A DNA stretch of 64,000 bases, taken from NCBI RefSeq assembly GCF_013373865.1, contig NC_050474.1:6485561-6549560 (forward strand). Direction: 5' to 3'. The notes under the pieces are model-generated. The model had not been told where the DNA came from and made no database searches. It saw nothing but the letters and a program-made list of their open reading frames with translations. Shown piece by piece: positions 51,791 to 63,233 of the stretch; positions within the stretch are counted from its first letter, which is position 1, and each line of letters begins with the position of its first letter. The position numbers and the translations under genes were made by a program. This DNA is from Monomorium pharaonis (Eukaryota; Arthropoda; Insecta; Hymenoptera; Formicidae).

Positions 51791-54031
51791 ATGGTAAGCT
51801 TTCACGTATATTTAGAAAATCATTTTTATAGAACACTACTAGGTTAAGTTATCGCACCTACACAGAATAACAATGTAATTGCAGCCGAAGGGAAAAACGA
51901 AAAGATTTATTGACAAAAAGAATTCTGTTACCTTCCACCTGGTTCATCGTTCGCAAAAAGATCCACTAGTGGCGGATGAAACGGCACCGCAAAGAGTCTT
52001 GGTGCCAGCCGCTGACGCGCAAGTGGCAAAGACGGAAAAAAAGACTTTAGACAAGGAGAAACGCAAGACAGAGCAGCAAAAGTATGGTATCTACTTCGAC
52101 GACGACTATGATTATTTACAACATCTTCGAGATGTCAACACACTGTCGGTGGAGTGGGAACGCATTGAGAATACAAACAGTTCCAAATGTGACAAAGATA
52201 CTCCAAAAATTACCTTGCCGTCTTCGGTATTTGCATCGAATGTCGAGGAGAAAGTTGGTATGCTCAATAAAGCAGCGCCAGTTTCTGGACCACAATTGGA
52301 TCTCGACCCGGATGTAGTCGCTGCAATGGATGACGATTTTGACTTTGATGATCCTGAAAATGAGCTAGAGGATAATTTCATAGAATTAGCTAATACTGGG
52401 AATAGTGACAGTGAAGATTCTGGCAAGGAAGATTCTGATAGGGAATATGGTAAATATATGATAACAGCATTGAGAATTTATACATAAAATATAAGTAATC
52501 TACAGTTTACAATGTAAACTAAACAAATTATGTTTTATATATCATTTATGTTAATAATCCAGTTTATAGATTAACAGTCATAGCTTAATTACTTTTCTCT
52601 TATTGTATTACTCAATTTATAATAATTTACATTACTTGTATTGCTTACATGAAAAAGATTAGTGTAAATATAATGTAACAATACGTAAATAATACACTTA
52701 GGCCTAATCTTGAAATGTGTAGGATACAATCCTAAATAATGATAACTTTTATTTGATCTTTATGTAATTTTGCATTTTGAGAATACGAATTGAACGAATC
52801 AGGAAATGAACAAAGTGGGTCGGATGTCTCATCTGATGGTCACATGGATTTATCTGACGAGGAAGAAGCGGATGAAGTTTGTAGTTTGAATGGACCTCAG
52901 TACACTTTTAAGGACGAGGAAACTAAATCGAGGTTTACAGAATATTCTATGAGTAGTAGCGTGATGAGGAGAAATGAACAACTCACATTATTGGACGACA
53001 AATTTGAAAAGGTATATATATTTTTATTTTGTAGAGTATTACAGCGTTTATGATATGTATTCTTATCTGTACTGATTTATCGCACAGATGTATGCTGCAT
53101 ATGATGAAAATGAAATTGGTGCTTTAGATTGTGATGAAATAGAAGGATATGTTGCGCACGACTCAGAGCTTATTATGCAGTATGCCACTGAATTTGAAAA
53201 GAAGCAAAAGGAAGATGTAAGTATGATCTAAGAATATGAAAAATATAATGATGAAAAATATACTGTTTTTCTTGTTTTTGCAGACGGAGAATATCGCAGA
53301 GCTTATGAAAGACAGAATGAAGATTGTGGAAAAAGAATATTCAAGTTCTGAAGACGAGGATTTACAAAAACTTTTTGTCGATCCTCGTGGGAAAGATAAA
53401 TGGGACTGTGAAAGTATTATAAGCACGTACAGTAACATTTACAATCATCCTAAATTAATTTCGGAGCCTCCCAAGGTAAACTGTTAATATTACTAAAGAA
53501 TTATTCATTCCAATAACAAATATTTAAATGTAGATGCGATAATTTTACATTTATACATAGATTTATTCACACATTTATCACACATTTGTTTGTTTTTTTA
53601 ATAGCGGTCAAAGAAAATTGAAATTGATCGCAAATCTGGCATTCCAAAAAAAACATTAGGCAATACTGGAAAATTAACAGCTGAAACGTTGGCCCAATTT
53701 GATTTGGAAAACAGTGCTCCAAAGGGCCCACAATCGGTAGCAGAAAGTAGAAAATCTACTTTAAGTATTTTAAGTATAAGACCCAAAGGTGAAACTGCCG
53801 ATGAAAGAAGAGAAAGAAAAAAACAACTCAAAGAATACAGAAAAGTAATTTTATTAAACATTTATTAAATAAATTAAATGAATTTCATGTGCGTTACGCA
53901 ATCTCTGATTATTTCAGGAAAGGAGGGTAGAACGGAAGGCGAACACCGAAGCGTTTAAAGAGGAAAAGAAACGTCAAGAAAAGGTTCGGTTGAACAACAA
54001 ACAAAATATTCAAGGAACTCGCATAATATAA
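51791..54031 (+). CDS. Ltv1: LTV1 ribosome biogenesis factor
   Basis: LTV1 is an assembly factor of pre-40S ribosomal subunits that helps position uS3 and must be phosphorylated and released for maturation. Exons are 51791-51793, 51885-52449, 52782-53011, 53088-53216, 53284-53475, 53605-53844 and 53918-54031, giving 490 aa (human about 475). All junctions keep frame. The first exon contributes only the ATG, spliced directly to CCG AAG GGA (start MPKGKTKRF). Family hallmarks are the N-terminal KKNSVTFHLVHRSQKDPL, the KYGIYFDDDYDYLQHLRD motif, long acidic segments (DDDFDFDDPENELEDNF, DLSDEEEADEV) and the KWDCESIISTYSNIYNHPK block. The protein ends in a Lys/Arg-rich coiled-coil tail. A possible ATTAAA poly(A) signal is at 54,123. 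It is divergently placed from ARL6 and followed in the same direction by the V-ATPase G gene. Confidence 0.96.
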
Positions 54032-54770
54032 AATTTCTGAAATAATATCCTTTGTAATTGTGACTGCATCTTTAAATTGCAGATTTAATAACTTTATATG
54101 TAAAAAATATGCATTGTTGTACATTAAAAATGTTACTGAGATAAGATAACTATATCATGTGTGACATAAATGTTTTATTTAAAAAAATGATTATTTTCTA
54201 TATATGTTAGGAATATATACATATATGTAACAAAATATTACATATACCAAACTAACCAAAATTTTTATTAAAACCTTTTAATTCTAAATTAAATTAGTTT
54301 TATATTTATCGTGCAAGAAAATAAGAAAACTTGAGAAAGCGATTTTAAAATTTATATTCTGTATAATTTAAAATTTTCTATTCGATCTATCGAATTATCG
54401 TAACAGCATCGAATTGGTCGATGTTGCGATCGATTTGTTAATCATATGACACGTGATTTGAAACGGCAAAAATCACACGTCAAGTTTTCATTGTCATAAG
54501 ATGTTTAAAATTTATCGCGCAGGCTTTTAAAAGAAACTGTTAAAAAAGTCCGCCCGTACGAATGATTTTAGCGACGGTTCTCTAACTTCGACAAAATCCG
54601 AAAATCTATTCCCGCACGAAGCGGGCGAATGATACTCGAGAAAGGTGGAGCGGAGCCACGTGAGCGAGCACGAGACACGGAGCGCCGTCGTTTAAGGCGG
54701 GGCAGATGGCGGAAGCTTCAAAGTCATATGATCGATTCGTGACAGAGCTCGTCGTTCTCCACTCGTAAAG
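54032..54770. other. LTV1 3' flank and V-ATPase G promoter
   Basis: AT-rich sequence to about 54,400 is followed by a rise in GC from about 54,550 to the V-ATPase G start, as expected of a promoter and 5' leader. The minus-strand open frames in the GC-rich part overlap V-ATPase G exon 1 and are shadows. Confidence 0.5.
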
Positions 54771-55996
54771 ATGGCCAGCCAGACGCAGGGTATTCAGCAG
54801 CTTCTGGCCGCGGAGAAACGCGCCGCCGAAAAGGTCTCGGACGCCAGAAAACGTGAGTGCACTTGCCGACGTGTCGCGCCGAGATATTTCTTGGGAAAGG
54901 AAAAGAAAAAAAAGTACATACCGCAACGCGGATGCGCCGACTGTGCTCGCGGACTTGTAACCTTTCGGTCGCGACGTCGACTCTTTTTCTGAGATTGACG
55001 CGTCGTGTGATGAGTTTCTGACGATTTTTCCGGATCCGGGAAACGTGTGGAGAAATCACTTTTATTTGCACTATCTGGTAACTCATGAAATGACGCTTCA
55101 CAGTGAGAATAATCTTGGCTAACCTACGTGTAATCTGTGCCACTACTAATCGTACTCGATCACATTTATGCGAGTTCAATCATTTACTGAGTGCTTAGCT
55201 TCGTCCAGCTTTATATAACGAGGCTCCAACTTTGAGGTTTTGCTCTTTTGTATATGTTCCTTGGACACATTTGCATCGATATAGATTAATCAATACAGAT
55301 TAACTTTAATCTTGGTTTAAATTACTTTCTACCATTTTTTAATTAAAAAAAAAAAGAGCAAATTAAACTGAGATTATAGAAATTAATTAAAGTTGTCCAT
55401 AAAAGTTCTTGTAATTAAGTATAGGTATATGTACATACTAGAGTATAGACCCAATAACATTAAGAAAATTAAATGTAAATGTAATATTTTGTGCAGGGAG
55501 TCAGAAAAAATAGGACTGTATTATAATCTTTCTCATATCTTTGTAGGTAAGGCACGTCGTCTGAAGCAAGCCAAAGAGGAAGCTCAGGATGAGATTGAGA
55601 AATATCGGCAGGAACGAGAGAAGCAATTCCGTGACTTTGAAGCCAAAGTATTATTATTTCCCTTAAAATGAGATTTATGTTATTCATTGAGACTCATCTC
55701 AGTAGTCTTGAGTCGTTCAACAACATAATGATAATGCTTACTTGTAGCACATGGGTTCTAAAGAGGACGTAGCCGCACGCATCGAGGCGGACACACGACT
55801 TAAGATAGAAGAAATGAATCAAACTGTTGCTGTGCACAAAAATACGGTAAGTAAATTTAAATAGTAGATTCAGGATATACATCTCCAAGAAACTATAATG
55901 TTGATTCTCTGTATAATCTAGGTCATGCTTAAAATCTTGGAATTGGTGTACGACATCAAGCCTGAACTGCACACTAATTACCGCATTGAGGTCTAA
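54771..55996 (+). CDS. Vha13: V-type proton ATPase subunit G
   Basis: Subunit G pairs with subunit E in the peripheral stalks that hold the catalytic V1 head of the vacuolar proton pump, which acidifies endosomes, lysosomes and epithelial apical compartments. Exons 54771-54852, 55547-55647, 55748-55846 and 55922-55996 join in frame to 118 aa, the usual family length. The start MASQTQGIQQLLAAEKRAAE is the hallmark N-terminus. It is followed by a long charged helix (KARRLKQAKEEAQDEIEKYR, REKQFRDFEAK) and the end VYDIKPELHTNYRI. Intron 1 (about 0.7 kb) contains a MITE remnant. An AATAAA signal lies at 56,226. The symbol follows the Drosophila orthologue. Confidence 0.97.
55290..55397. mobile_element. 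MITE remnant in V-ATPase G intron 1
   Basis: The left arm AACTTTAATCTTGGTTTAAA and the following TTACTTTCTACC face a right arm AAATTAAACTGAGATTA. The same blocks, in the same order, occur in ARL6 intron 2 at 47,170-47,313. Borders are approximate. Confidence 0.45.
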
Positions 55997-56225
55997 GCCA
56001 CAAGGATTGCATCTAAATAGCTATAAATATGAGATACGTCTTACGCTATAAATATACATTAAATATTACTGTTCACCATATCTCAATATGTATTTATCGC
56101 TGTTATATTGTATGACATGTTATATTTTATTGGAGAAACTGTATACAATGTAGCTGTAGGCAGTCATACTCAAACTTAACTACTATTACTACTAGAATCT
56201 TTTTCTCCCGCAGTTGCTACACGAC

Positions 56226-56231
56226 AATAAA
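56226..56231 (+). terminator. Poly(A) signal AATAAA for V-ATPase G
   Basis: Canonical hexamer 230 bases after the stop codon. An earlier ATTAAA at about 56,056 could also be used. Confidence 0.45.
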
Positions 56232-58020
56232 TGTAGTCGTATTGTTATTATCGCTGAGCTTTTCACTGGCACGGTATACGGACAGTTTGAGAATTGCTGT
56301 AATGTAGTTACATCGTACAAAGAGAAAAAAAAAGTTATGTATTGAACCGAGTACTGTCGACCCGATGCGTCAAGGCCTAGACACATCGGGACGACGTACG
56401 ATCGTTAAAATAGATACAGTTAAAGCAATTTTAGGGTGGTGGTAACGAATTGTATGTCGTTCGGTGTATGCCATTAGATGTCATTCCATTTGATTCTGTC
56501 GCATCGAGGACGAAAACTTTTTCCCTACAGCCTCTCGCGGTTCACGGACACGCTCCCAGTCTACGGTGGACCACGCGACGATGTAGTATTTAAACCTTTT
56601 ATCTTTTAGCGGGAACATTTCAAATTTTTGTTGATCTTGCGAGATGGGCAATTTTTGCCTTACATGTACATCCTTGTCTATGTGAGCTGGTTGATTGTCT
56701 GTACAGTATTAGTGTTCGAAATACAAAGAAAAGGAAAGAAAATCCCACAAAATTCTATGATTTTTCGTTCTTTTTAAGGCTCCTATTTTCGAACCATGTG
56801 TACATACGTGATAAATCATACGCTCAATCTATAATAGGTGTAATAAGCCTTAGAAGCCTTAAGGCTGTAAGAAATTAAATGAATTACAGTTGATTCTTCT
56901 CACATTCGATCATAATCAATCAACATCTGTTGTAAATTAGAACTTAAATTAAACTTTGCTTTCGAGAGGAAAGATGCGTCAGAAAGCAAAGATTTGTATT
57001 TTCAAGGACACATTAAATTTATAATGCGTATTGTAGTGAAGATTCCGTCAATAGATACTTTATTCGATTATGTAAGCATTTCGTGTTTAAAATGCGTCAG
57101 GTAATTATTCTTTCTGGTAATCCCGTGTTTGCATATTCGATTAGCAGTATATTTGGTATCTGTGCGAATTAATATTTTGTTCTTGTTTGACATCGAATCT
57201 AAATTTATTTTTATGTTCAAATTTGAAGTGAATAGAATCAAAACATATATTTTATCCAGATCGAATCGTATTGTTGGATCGTAACTTTTACATAATTACT
57301 GTTAGATTTAAATTTTAAATATTGTAATGAATTTTGTTGCGAAGAATAATATCTTAATCAAGAAGAGGCAGATTATTAATTTAATCGTGATATTATTTTT
57401 GTTCGTCTTATAATTGTACTATCAAGACAAATTTAAAATTATTTAGTGCGTAGTTTGATAAACTTGGAAAAATATAAAATCACACAAGAAATTTCAGCTG
57501 ACCGAGCACAATTTCTATAAACTATTGAATTAATTTCAATGTAATAAAATTACAATAAAATGTATATTACAATTAATCTTTTAATTTTATAATCAAAATT
57601 AAAATTTGATCAAGCTTTTTTTTTGTTAAAATAAAACCGTAAGCCGTAAAACCGTCATCATTGAATATTACAGATGAAATTAACTTTCCGACGATCCGTA
57701 ATTCGTGGATCAGAATTCAAGGAATAAAATGTTTTATTTATACAATTTTATACTACAAACAATGCGAGAAACACTTAACGAATTAGAATACATTTAACGA
57801 GGTGCAAAGTACAAAATCGCAAATAGAATTCCGCCCAGAAATCTGATATTATAATTATAGAATCAAAGGCGTGAGCTTTTGAGCATAAAACAACGGTTCC
57901 AAAGTTCGCCACGCGCCTCGTATTGTTTACGCGTGAAGTTATCAACGCGGCGTAGTACGTCACTGTAACAGTTGGTAGTGGTAGGAGTGGGGAGGAAGGC
58001 AGGCATGCGCGCCTCGCGTC
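56232..58020. other. AT-rich intergenic region between V-ATPase G and Dnr1
   Basis: No open frame of credible protein character. GC content begins to rise at about 57,880 toward the Dnr1 promoter. Some of the left part may be an extended 3' untranslated region. Confidence 0.5.
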
Positions 58021-58592
58021 GTCGCGCGCGCGATGGTGGGGATGATCAGCTGTACTTAACTCTCTCTCTCTCTCTCTCTCTTCCTCTCCCCGCCGGTTCA
58101 CCACGACTCCGCCACACTCTCGGCGTGCCGCGTAGACTCGAGAGAGCGACGACGACGCGGTGCGCTTGCCGTGTCGCGTGCGCGTGCTGTGTTGTGTGTA
58201 CGTGTGTATGTGTGTGTGTGTGCCCAGTGTGGCGGCCCCCCGACGTGGTATCAGCCGCGCGGCGCTAGCGCCACTCGATCGAGCGGCCGGAAAGCGATTC
58301 GATTTCGCGAACTGACCCGCGGCGGCGGCGAGCGGTTAGTGCGTGTGCCATTCCGCGCCGAGAAATGGAAGCCGACGAGACGCGTTCGGCCACCGTCACG
58401 AGTGCGAGTAGCACGTTGCAGACGTTGTCGGAGCACGTAGTCGTAGCGCGCGAGCCCGTCGCAGTGACAGCTGTGAACGTACGTGGCTTTTGAAGTTTTG
58501 TTATGACAAAGAGCGTATTGCCGTCAGGCACGACCGGCCGCCGACCAGCCGCGTATCCGGAGAAAGAGAGACCGTCGTTATCTTCGCTTTCG

Positions 58593-58625
<33 letters not shown>

Positions 58626-58813
58626 TCGTTGTTGTTGTTGTCATTGTCATCCTTGCTCTGGTCGTTGTAGACGGTCGGGCGCGCGTCGCGAATACAAGTG
58701 TATATTGGTTTCTTGTGAGGAAGCGGAGGAGCAGGAGGAGTCACGCCGGGGCCACGGCGAGGGATTAGTTCGCAGGTCGGGAATTCGAAGGTCGCCGAGG
58801 GAGAGAAGCGAAG
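58021..58813 (+). promoter_or_regulatory. CpG-rich promoter and 5' leader of Dnr1
   Basis: The block is highly GC- and CpG-rich and sits directly before the Dnr1 start codon. It contains a (CT)n tract at 58,061-58,081, interrupted GT repeats at about 58,193-58,222, (GTC)n and (GTT)n trinucleotide tracts at about 58,594-58,640, and a 42-codon upstream ORF at 58,365-58,493. The transcription start is not defined; a possible donor at 58,480 (GAAC|GTACGT) could split the leader. Confidence 0.5.
58365..58493 (+). other. Upstream ORF (42 codons) in the Dnr1 leader
   Basis: The ATG sits in a favourable context (GAAATGG). The frame starts MEADETRSATVTSASSTLQT and closes at TGA 58,491-58,493, 320 bases before the Dnr1 ATG. 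It may dampen Dnr1 translation. Alternatively, with splicing at the possible donor GTACGT inside it, it could be the start of a different N-terminus. Neither is proven. Confidence 0.4.
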
Positions 58814-58900
58814 ATGTGGTGCCTCGTAAGCCAGGCCAATTCCGTCATCCTCGAGGTGCAGGTCGACCCGAAGGCCATCGGCCAGGAGTGTCTCGAGAAG
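58814..58900 (+). CDS. Dnr1: First coding exon of a MYLIP/Idol-type FERM protein (defense repressor 1), partial
   Basis: The exon encodes 29 residues, MWCLVSQANSVILEVQVDPK followed by AIGQECLEK, and ends at a perfect donor (AAG|GTAAGT, phase 0). This is the first strand-turn-strand-helix unit of a FERM F1 lobe. The Met-x-Cys start, the ILEVQV strand and GQECLEKV most resemble MYLIP/Idol, a FERM-RING ubiquitin ligase. The insect orthologue is Dnr1, a negative regulator of IMD immune signalling and caspase activity in Drosophila. Later exons, including the rest of FERM and the RING, are not in the window, so intron 1 exceeds 5.1 kb. Other FERM proteins are possible but match the start less well. 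Confidence 0.8.
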
Positions 58901-59108
58901 GTAAGTGGCGCGCTTTTGTTCTCCCCGTTGACAATGAAGCGGATTGGCATCGCGCGGTCTCGACGTATACGTGTAATTACGTACCGTAAGTGCCCGAATA
59001 TAGCGGCAGCTTACCAGTTTCTCCGGTACTCCGTCGCACGTTCGTAAGTTAGTCGGATCTGACGGTGGTAAACACCGTGGTTAATTTTTGCTTATTTTCG
59101 TTGCGCGG

Positions 59109-59130
59109 GCGCGCGCGCGCGCGCGCGCGC
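59109..59130. repeat. (GC)11 microsatellite
   Basis: Alternating GC run of about 22 bases about 200 bases into Dnr1 intron 1. Confidence 0.95.
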
Positions 59131-59281
59131 AACGCGTGCTTACGCCGTGCAATATTCGTGCTAGGTAAATCAAATTTGCCACTAAGCGCAAATACGAAAC
59201 GCTTATCTTACCAAAGTTACATATTAACAATCTAGATACGCCACGCATTAGCAGAGTCCAAATTTGCCGCGAGATTACGCT

Positions 59282-59950
59282 CACGGGGAAATATTTCGCT
59301 CGGCGTATGTATGCTTTCTCGGTTCATCGATCGTCTCGTTTCGTGGATCGTGACGTCAGATCGAGCATTAATAATTGTATACGGTCCCAATTAATTTGGA
59401 TTTAGCCTAATTGTGTATGCACGGGGAAATGTTAACTTCACACGTTTACAATTATACAATTCAGTAATGATTTAGCCTGGTTGTACTCACGAGGAAATGC
59501 TTTGCTCTATATTTGTTTTTCCAATTAAAATTGAACATCGTGTATTTTGGAGCGTTAATAAATGATACAATCTTAGTAATAATTTAGCCTACACGGAGAA
59601 ATATTTATATTGAAAGTTACTATATCGCAAGCAATAAGCGCGGATCAAGGAAGGAATTATAAAAACTTTTACTACGTTTTTCGTCAAATTTTACCACAGT
59701 ATTTATATTATTTATGCTGCAATTCTGTGAAATATCTTTTTATGATCCTACTATCGTACATAGTAAATTTTTATATAAAATTTTCTCCGTGTAATCCGTG
59801 TAATTTACGAGGAAATATTGAACTTGATACGTTTGTTTTTTTTGTTTGAAGTCATTTATTTTGTCTTTTGACGTCAGAAGTATTGAACGTTAAGAAATTA
59901 TATTACAAGTTTAATGTTTTACTATAACAATATTTAAGGGGAAACATTTA
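59282..59950. repeat. Degenerate interspersed repeat, core ACGRGGAAATRTT
   Basis: Cores occur near 59,282, 59,421, 59,489, 59,592, 59,807 and 59,938. Several are preceded by TTTAGCCT a short distance upstream (59,401, 59,471, 59,583). Spacing is irregular (about 70-215 bases), so this may be a decayed tandem array or nested element ends. Confidence 0.5.
59589..59793. mobile_element. MITE with ACACGGAGAAA terminal inverted repeats
   Basis: The left end CTACACGGAGAAATATTTAT faces a right end whose reverse complement is TTACACGGAGAAAATTTTAT. The interior is AT-rich and non-coding. Confidence 0.6.
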
Positions 59951-60109
59951 ATTTCACACAATTGCTTCATGCGCAATATATGGTAATAATTTAGATAGAT
60001 TTCATTAACATTGTCCAAGGAGACTTTGCTCTTTACATAAAAATGATTAGTTGAACTTCGGTCAAATTAAGTTGTAAAACTGGACTTTATACACACTAGC
60101 CTAATTATA

Positions 60110-60689
60110 CACACAAAAAAACATTTATTCTACTGCCATTCGTTTTTCAACTTACTTTTTTTCCTTCTAATAAATAACTGTTATCTTCAGTAAAAAATAT
60201 TGTCTCTCTCTCTCTCTTTTTTGATAATTTTAGAATATACTTATTACAAATTTTAGAAAAACTCAGTATTAGATGAATTAAATTGAAGAAAAATAAAGTA
60301 AAAATAATAAGTAAATTAAATTTTTATTTTAACTTAATATTCTCAATTGTCTCAATTGGGGTATTAAATTATTAGGATTCAAAATATACTTTGAATAAAT
60401 TTGTTTGTGACAAACTTACAATAAACTTAGGCGCGCGGATATATAAATGTATAATTTATTTAAAATGAGTAATATTTATTTAACTTAAGCACACATTTTT
60501 TGTGTGTCTTATACATAGAAGTTTATTTTAAGTAAACCTTACTTGTTTCAAGTAAGTGATGATGCTATTTCAAGACCATTCAAAGAGATATTCTTTACAA
60601 AGATAACCGTTACTTAAAAGAAAAAAAAAAACTAAAAAATGAGAAACTGTTTTTCTTAACATAAAAAAAATATTTTTCTGTGTGTCTAC
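60110..60689. mobile_element. Possible longer MITE in Dnr1 intron 1
   Basis: The left TACACACAAAAAAACATTTA faces a right end whose reverse complement starts AGACACACAGAAAAATATTT. The inverted repeats are only about 20 bases and A-rich, so support is moderate. An inner pair around GTGTGTC (60,508) may mark a nested element. Confidence 0.35.
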
Positions 60690-62761
60690 GGAGGAAATAT
60701 ATGCTTTATTTATACATTTTTTTTTTTAGTTGAAAACAATTACCTCTTGATTATCTTTTGGATCTGACGATCAAATCGACTGTTAATAAATAATACAATA
60801 AACGATAGGTATATGTTAATAATTTATGTTAATAAAATGTAAATTTTATTTTGAATATAATAATTTTATTAAGAGAAATATAAAAGTTTTATTAAGTTCC
60901 AAATACTAAGTATCTTATCAGAATGCATTATTATTGGAATAAAAAATATCAATTGCAATAATTTATTTCTCCATATAAAAACATAAGAAAATGAATATTT
61001 TAATATCAAAGTATTAAATATTTAATATTAAAATATTAATTTTTTTACCTGCTACGAGAGGAGAATGATAGATTATTTCGATTGTTATTTTAAGATTCAA
61101 AAATCTCAGACTGTAATAGGACGTTATATTAGCAACTCGATAAGTTTGACCTTGTTTTTCTTTTCGGGAGCAGTGGTATTGTTCCGTTTGTGTAGCACCA
61201 AATCACGATTAATCAAAATCCGTTAAAGTGTGAGAGAGAGAAAGAGAGAGAAAGAGCGCGAGCGAAAGAGAGTGTAGTGTGTCAAGTCGAAAATCGTTCC
61301 CCGTTCTTGTCGATGCCTGAATGATTCATTGTGCAAACTTCTCGCCTGCAAGGACCTCTAGACGCGATTCGGGCCGGGACAATTGCGCGCGTTTTGCAGC
61401 ATGAGGAAAGTGCGTCCTCGTGTCGCGCAACACAACGCCTCACCGAAGCGCGGTGGTGGCGGGACCTACGATTTCGCGGGTGCGGGAAGCATACGGTGGC
61501 ACACAATGGTGACTCGGAATGGCGACAACAATCTCGTTGAGTCAACGGCAGGGACCATCGTCGGCCCGGTTGAGGATCGGATTATAAGTTAAATGAGATG
61601 CGCGATTTTTGGCGCAGGTTCCTCCTTCGACGTGCAAACTTGCAGGCTCGGTCGTCGCACTCGACGGGCGCGTAAAATCCTTTCGATGATCTCTCTCTCT
61701 CTTTCTCTCTGTAAGTTAGCCGCATTGATAGCACGCCGATCTCACTGATCCACGGAGGAAAGTTTCGCGCACTGGCAAAGTTTACCTCTCTTAGGAGGAT
61801 GCCGCGGGCATTTTCGATACACCGAGAAACTTCTCTCGCTCTCCTCGCGATCCGACGCCTTTTTTTGTTGTCTCCTTGCATGTATACGAACATCGAGGTG
61901 ATATTCGGCTGTTTTTGCGTTTAATCTGGAAAGGCTTCGTGCGGTTACATTTTTTTTTTCCTTGACAATTTGGAGGAACGTCTAGCTTATTCGAGATACG
62001 CTATCGAGGTGTGCGGAACGCGTTGCCTTGCCTCGGCGCTGCTTATCGGGCAAAAAAAAAAATGTTCCTGTTCAAAGGTCGGCCGCGGATATATCCACTC
62101 TATGTTTACGGAGATTCGTAACGATAAGCGATAAATTTGTTTAAAAGTACTTCAGAGCTACGGTGATAGACGACGAAGGCACACAAGCGGCGTTGTACTT
62201 TATCTCGTGGAGTGTGCTTTCAGTTTATCGATATTGATTCATCTTGCGTTAAGGAACACGTGTTTGCGTGGATGTTTTATATACATATAGTACGTTAGAG
62301 ATACGGTAGGTTCACAGTTCAATTCAGCGTCCGTTTCTGCCACTTCTGTCCCAGGTATGGCAGGACTTATACGGTGAACGTTTGATTTATTACAAAAACG
62401 AAACGACCCTGAGAAGCGTCTCGCTTTTACTTGGCCCGGGCCCTTTAATAGGTTAATGTGTGCGTTTCGTATTACACGAGGAGAGACGAAGGTTATACCT
62501 TGGCCCAGGTCCTTAGCTCCCACTTGTGCAACAGATGTCGCAAAGACGTCGCGCTATCCTCCGATCCGAAATCTCGATTTGTCAGTGGCGCGGTGTTTAA
62601 GATGACGACTCTTTCTTTCAAAAAGCAGCTTCGGCAAAGCTCTTCGGAAGCTCCCGTTTTCGTAACTCCGCCGAGCGAGGAGTCTCCCGTTACGAGAGTG
62701 TTTAAAAAAATGTTTTTTCTCTTTTTTTTCTCTTTCGCGAAGCGACAAACGAAAGACTTAG

Positions 62762-62955
62762 GTGGACCAAGGATCACAGATTCCGGTCCCGGTAACATAT
62801 GGTCGTATGGGGAGGGGATAAAGAATTAAAGGCAAGAACCAATGTACACTCACTTATTCTTTAATATGATTGGTCCTTGCCCTTAGTTTTTCATCCCCGC
62901 CCCATGCGACCGTACGTATGCTACCGGGGCCGGAATCTGCGATCCTTGAGGTGGA
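62762..62955. mobile_element. MITE with about 85-bp terminal inverted repeats
   Basis: The left arm CAAGGATCACAGATTCCGGT continues through ATGGGGAGGGGATAAAGAAT to AGGCAAGAACCAAT. The right arm mirrors it (ATTGGTCCTTGCC ... CCGGAATCTGCGATCCTTG) with scattered substitutions. The loop is about 20 bases. Borders are uncertain by about five bases. Confidence 0.85.
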
Positions 62956-62997
62956 CGCCGAAATGTTTAGGGAAAAAATGCAAATGTTTGCCAGTTA

Positions 62998-63233
62998 GCA
63001 CACGGAGAGAATTTCCTCTTAAAAATTACCCTGAAAATCGTGGTAATTGTGGGACAACGTAAACCTTGAAGAATTTTACCGTACTTTTAACAAAATTTAC
63101 TAAAATTTTAAAAAAATTGGGCAAAGTTTTAGTAAATTTTGTCAAAAGTATAGTAAAATTCTTCAAGATTTACGTTGTCTCACAATTACCACGATTTTCA
63201 TGGTAATTTTTAAGAGAAAATTCCTTCCGTGCA
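62998..63233. mobile_element. MITE with about 115-bp terminal inverted repeats
   Basis: The left arm begins GCACACGGAGAGAATTTCCT, then AAAAATTACCCTGAAAATCG and TGGTAATTGTGGGACAACGT. The reversed right arm begins GCACGGAAGGAATTTTCTCT and follows the same order. Almost the whole element is stem, with a very short loop. It lies about 40 bases right of the previous MITE. Confidence 0.9.

Noticed and set aside
58265..58744. Minus-strand open frame of 159 codons with a poly-Asp run
   Set aside because: It is antisense to the Dnr1 leader and the Asp run is produced by the (GTC)n trinucleotide tract.
62458..62829. Plus-strand open frame of 123 codons in Dnr1 intron 1
   Set aside because: It ends inside a MITE, contains a Phe-rich T-run translation and does not resemble any FERM or RING segment.
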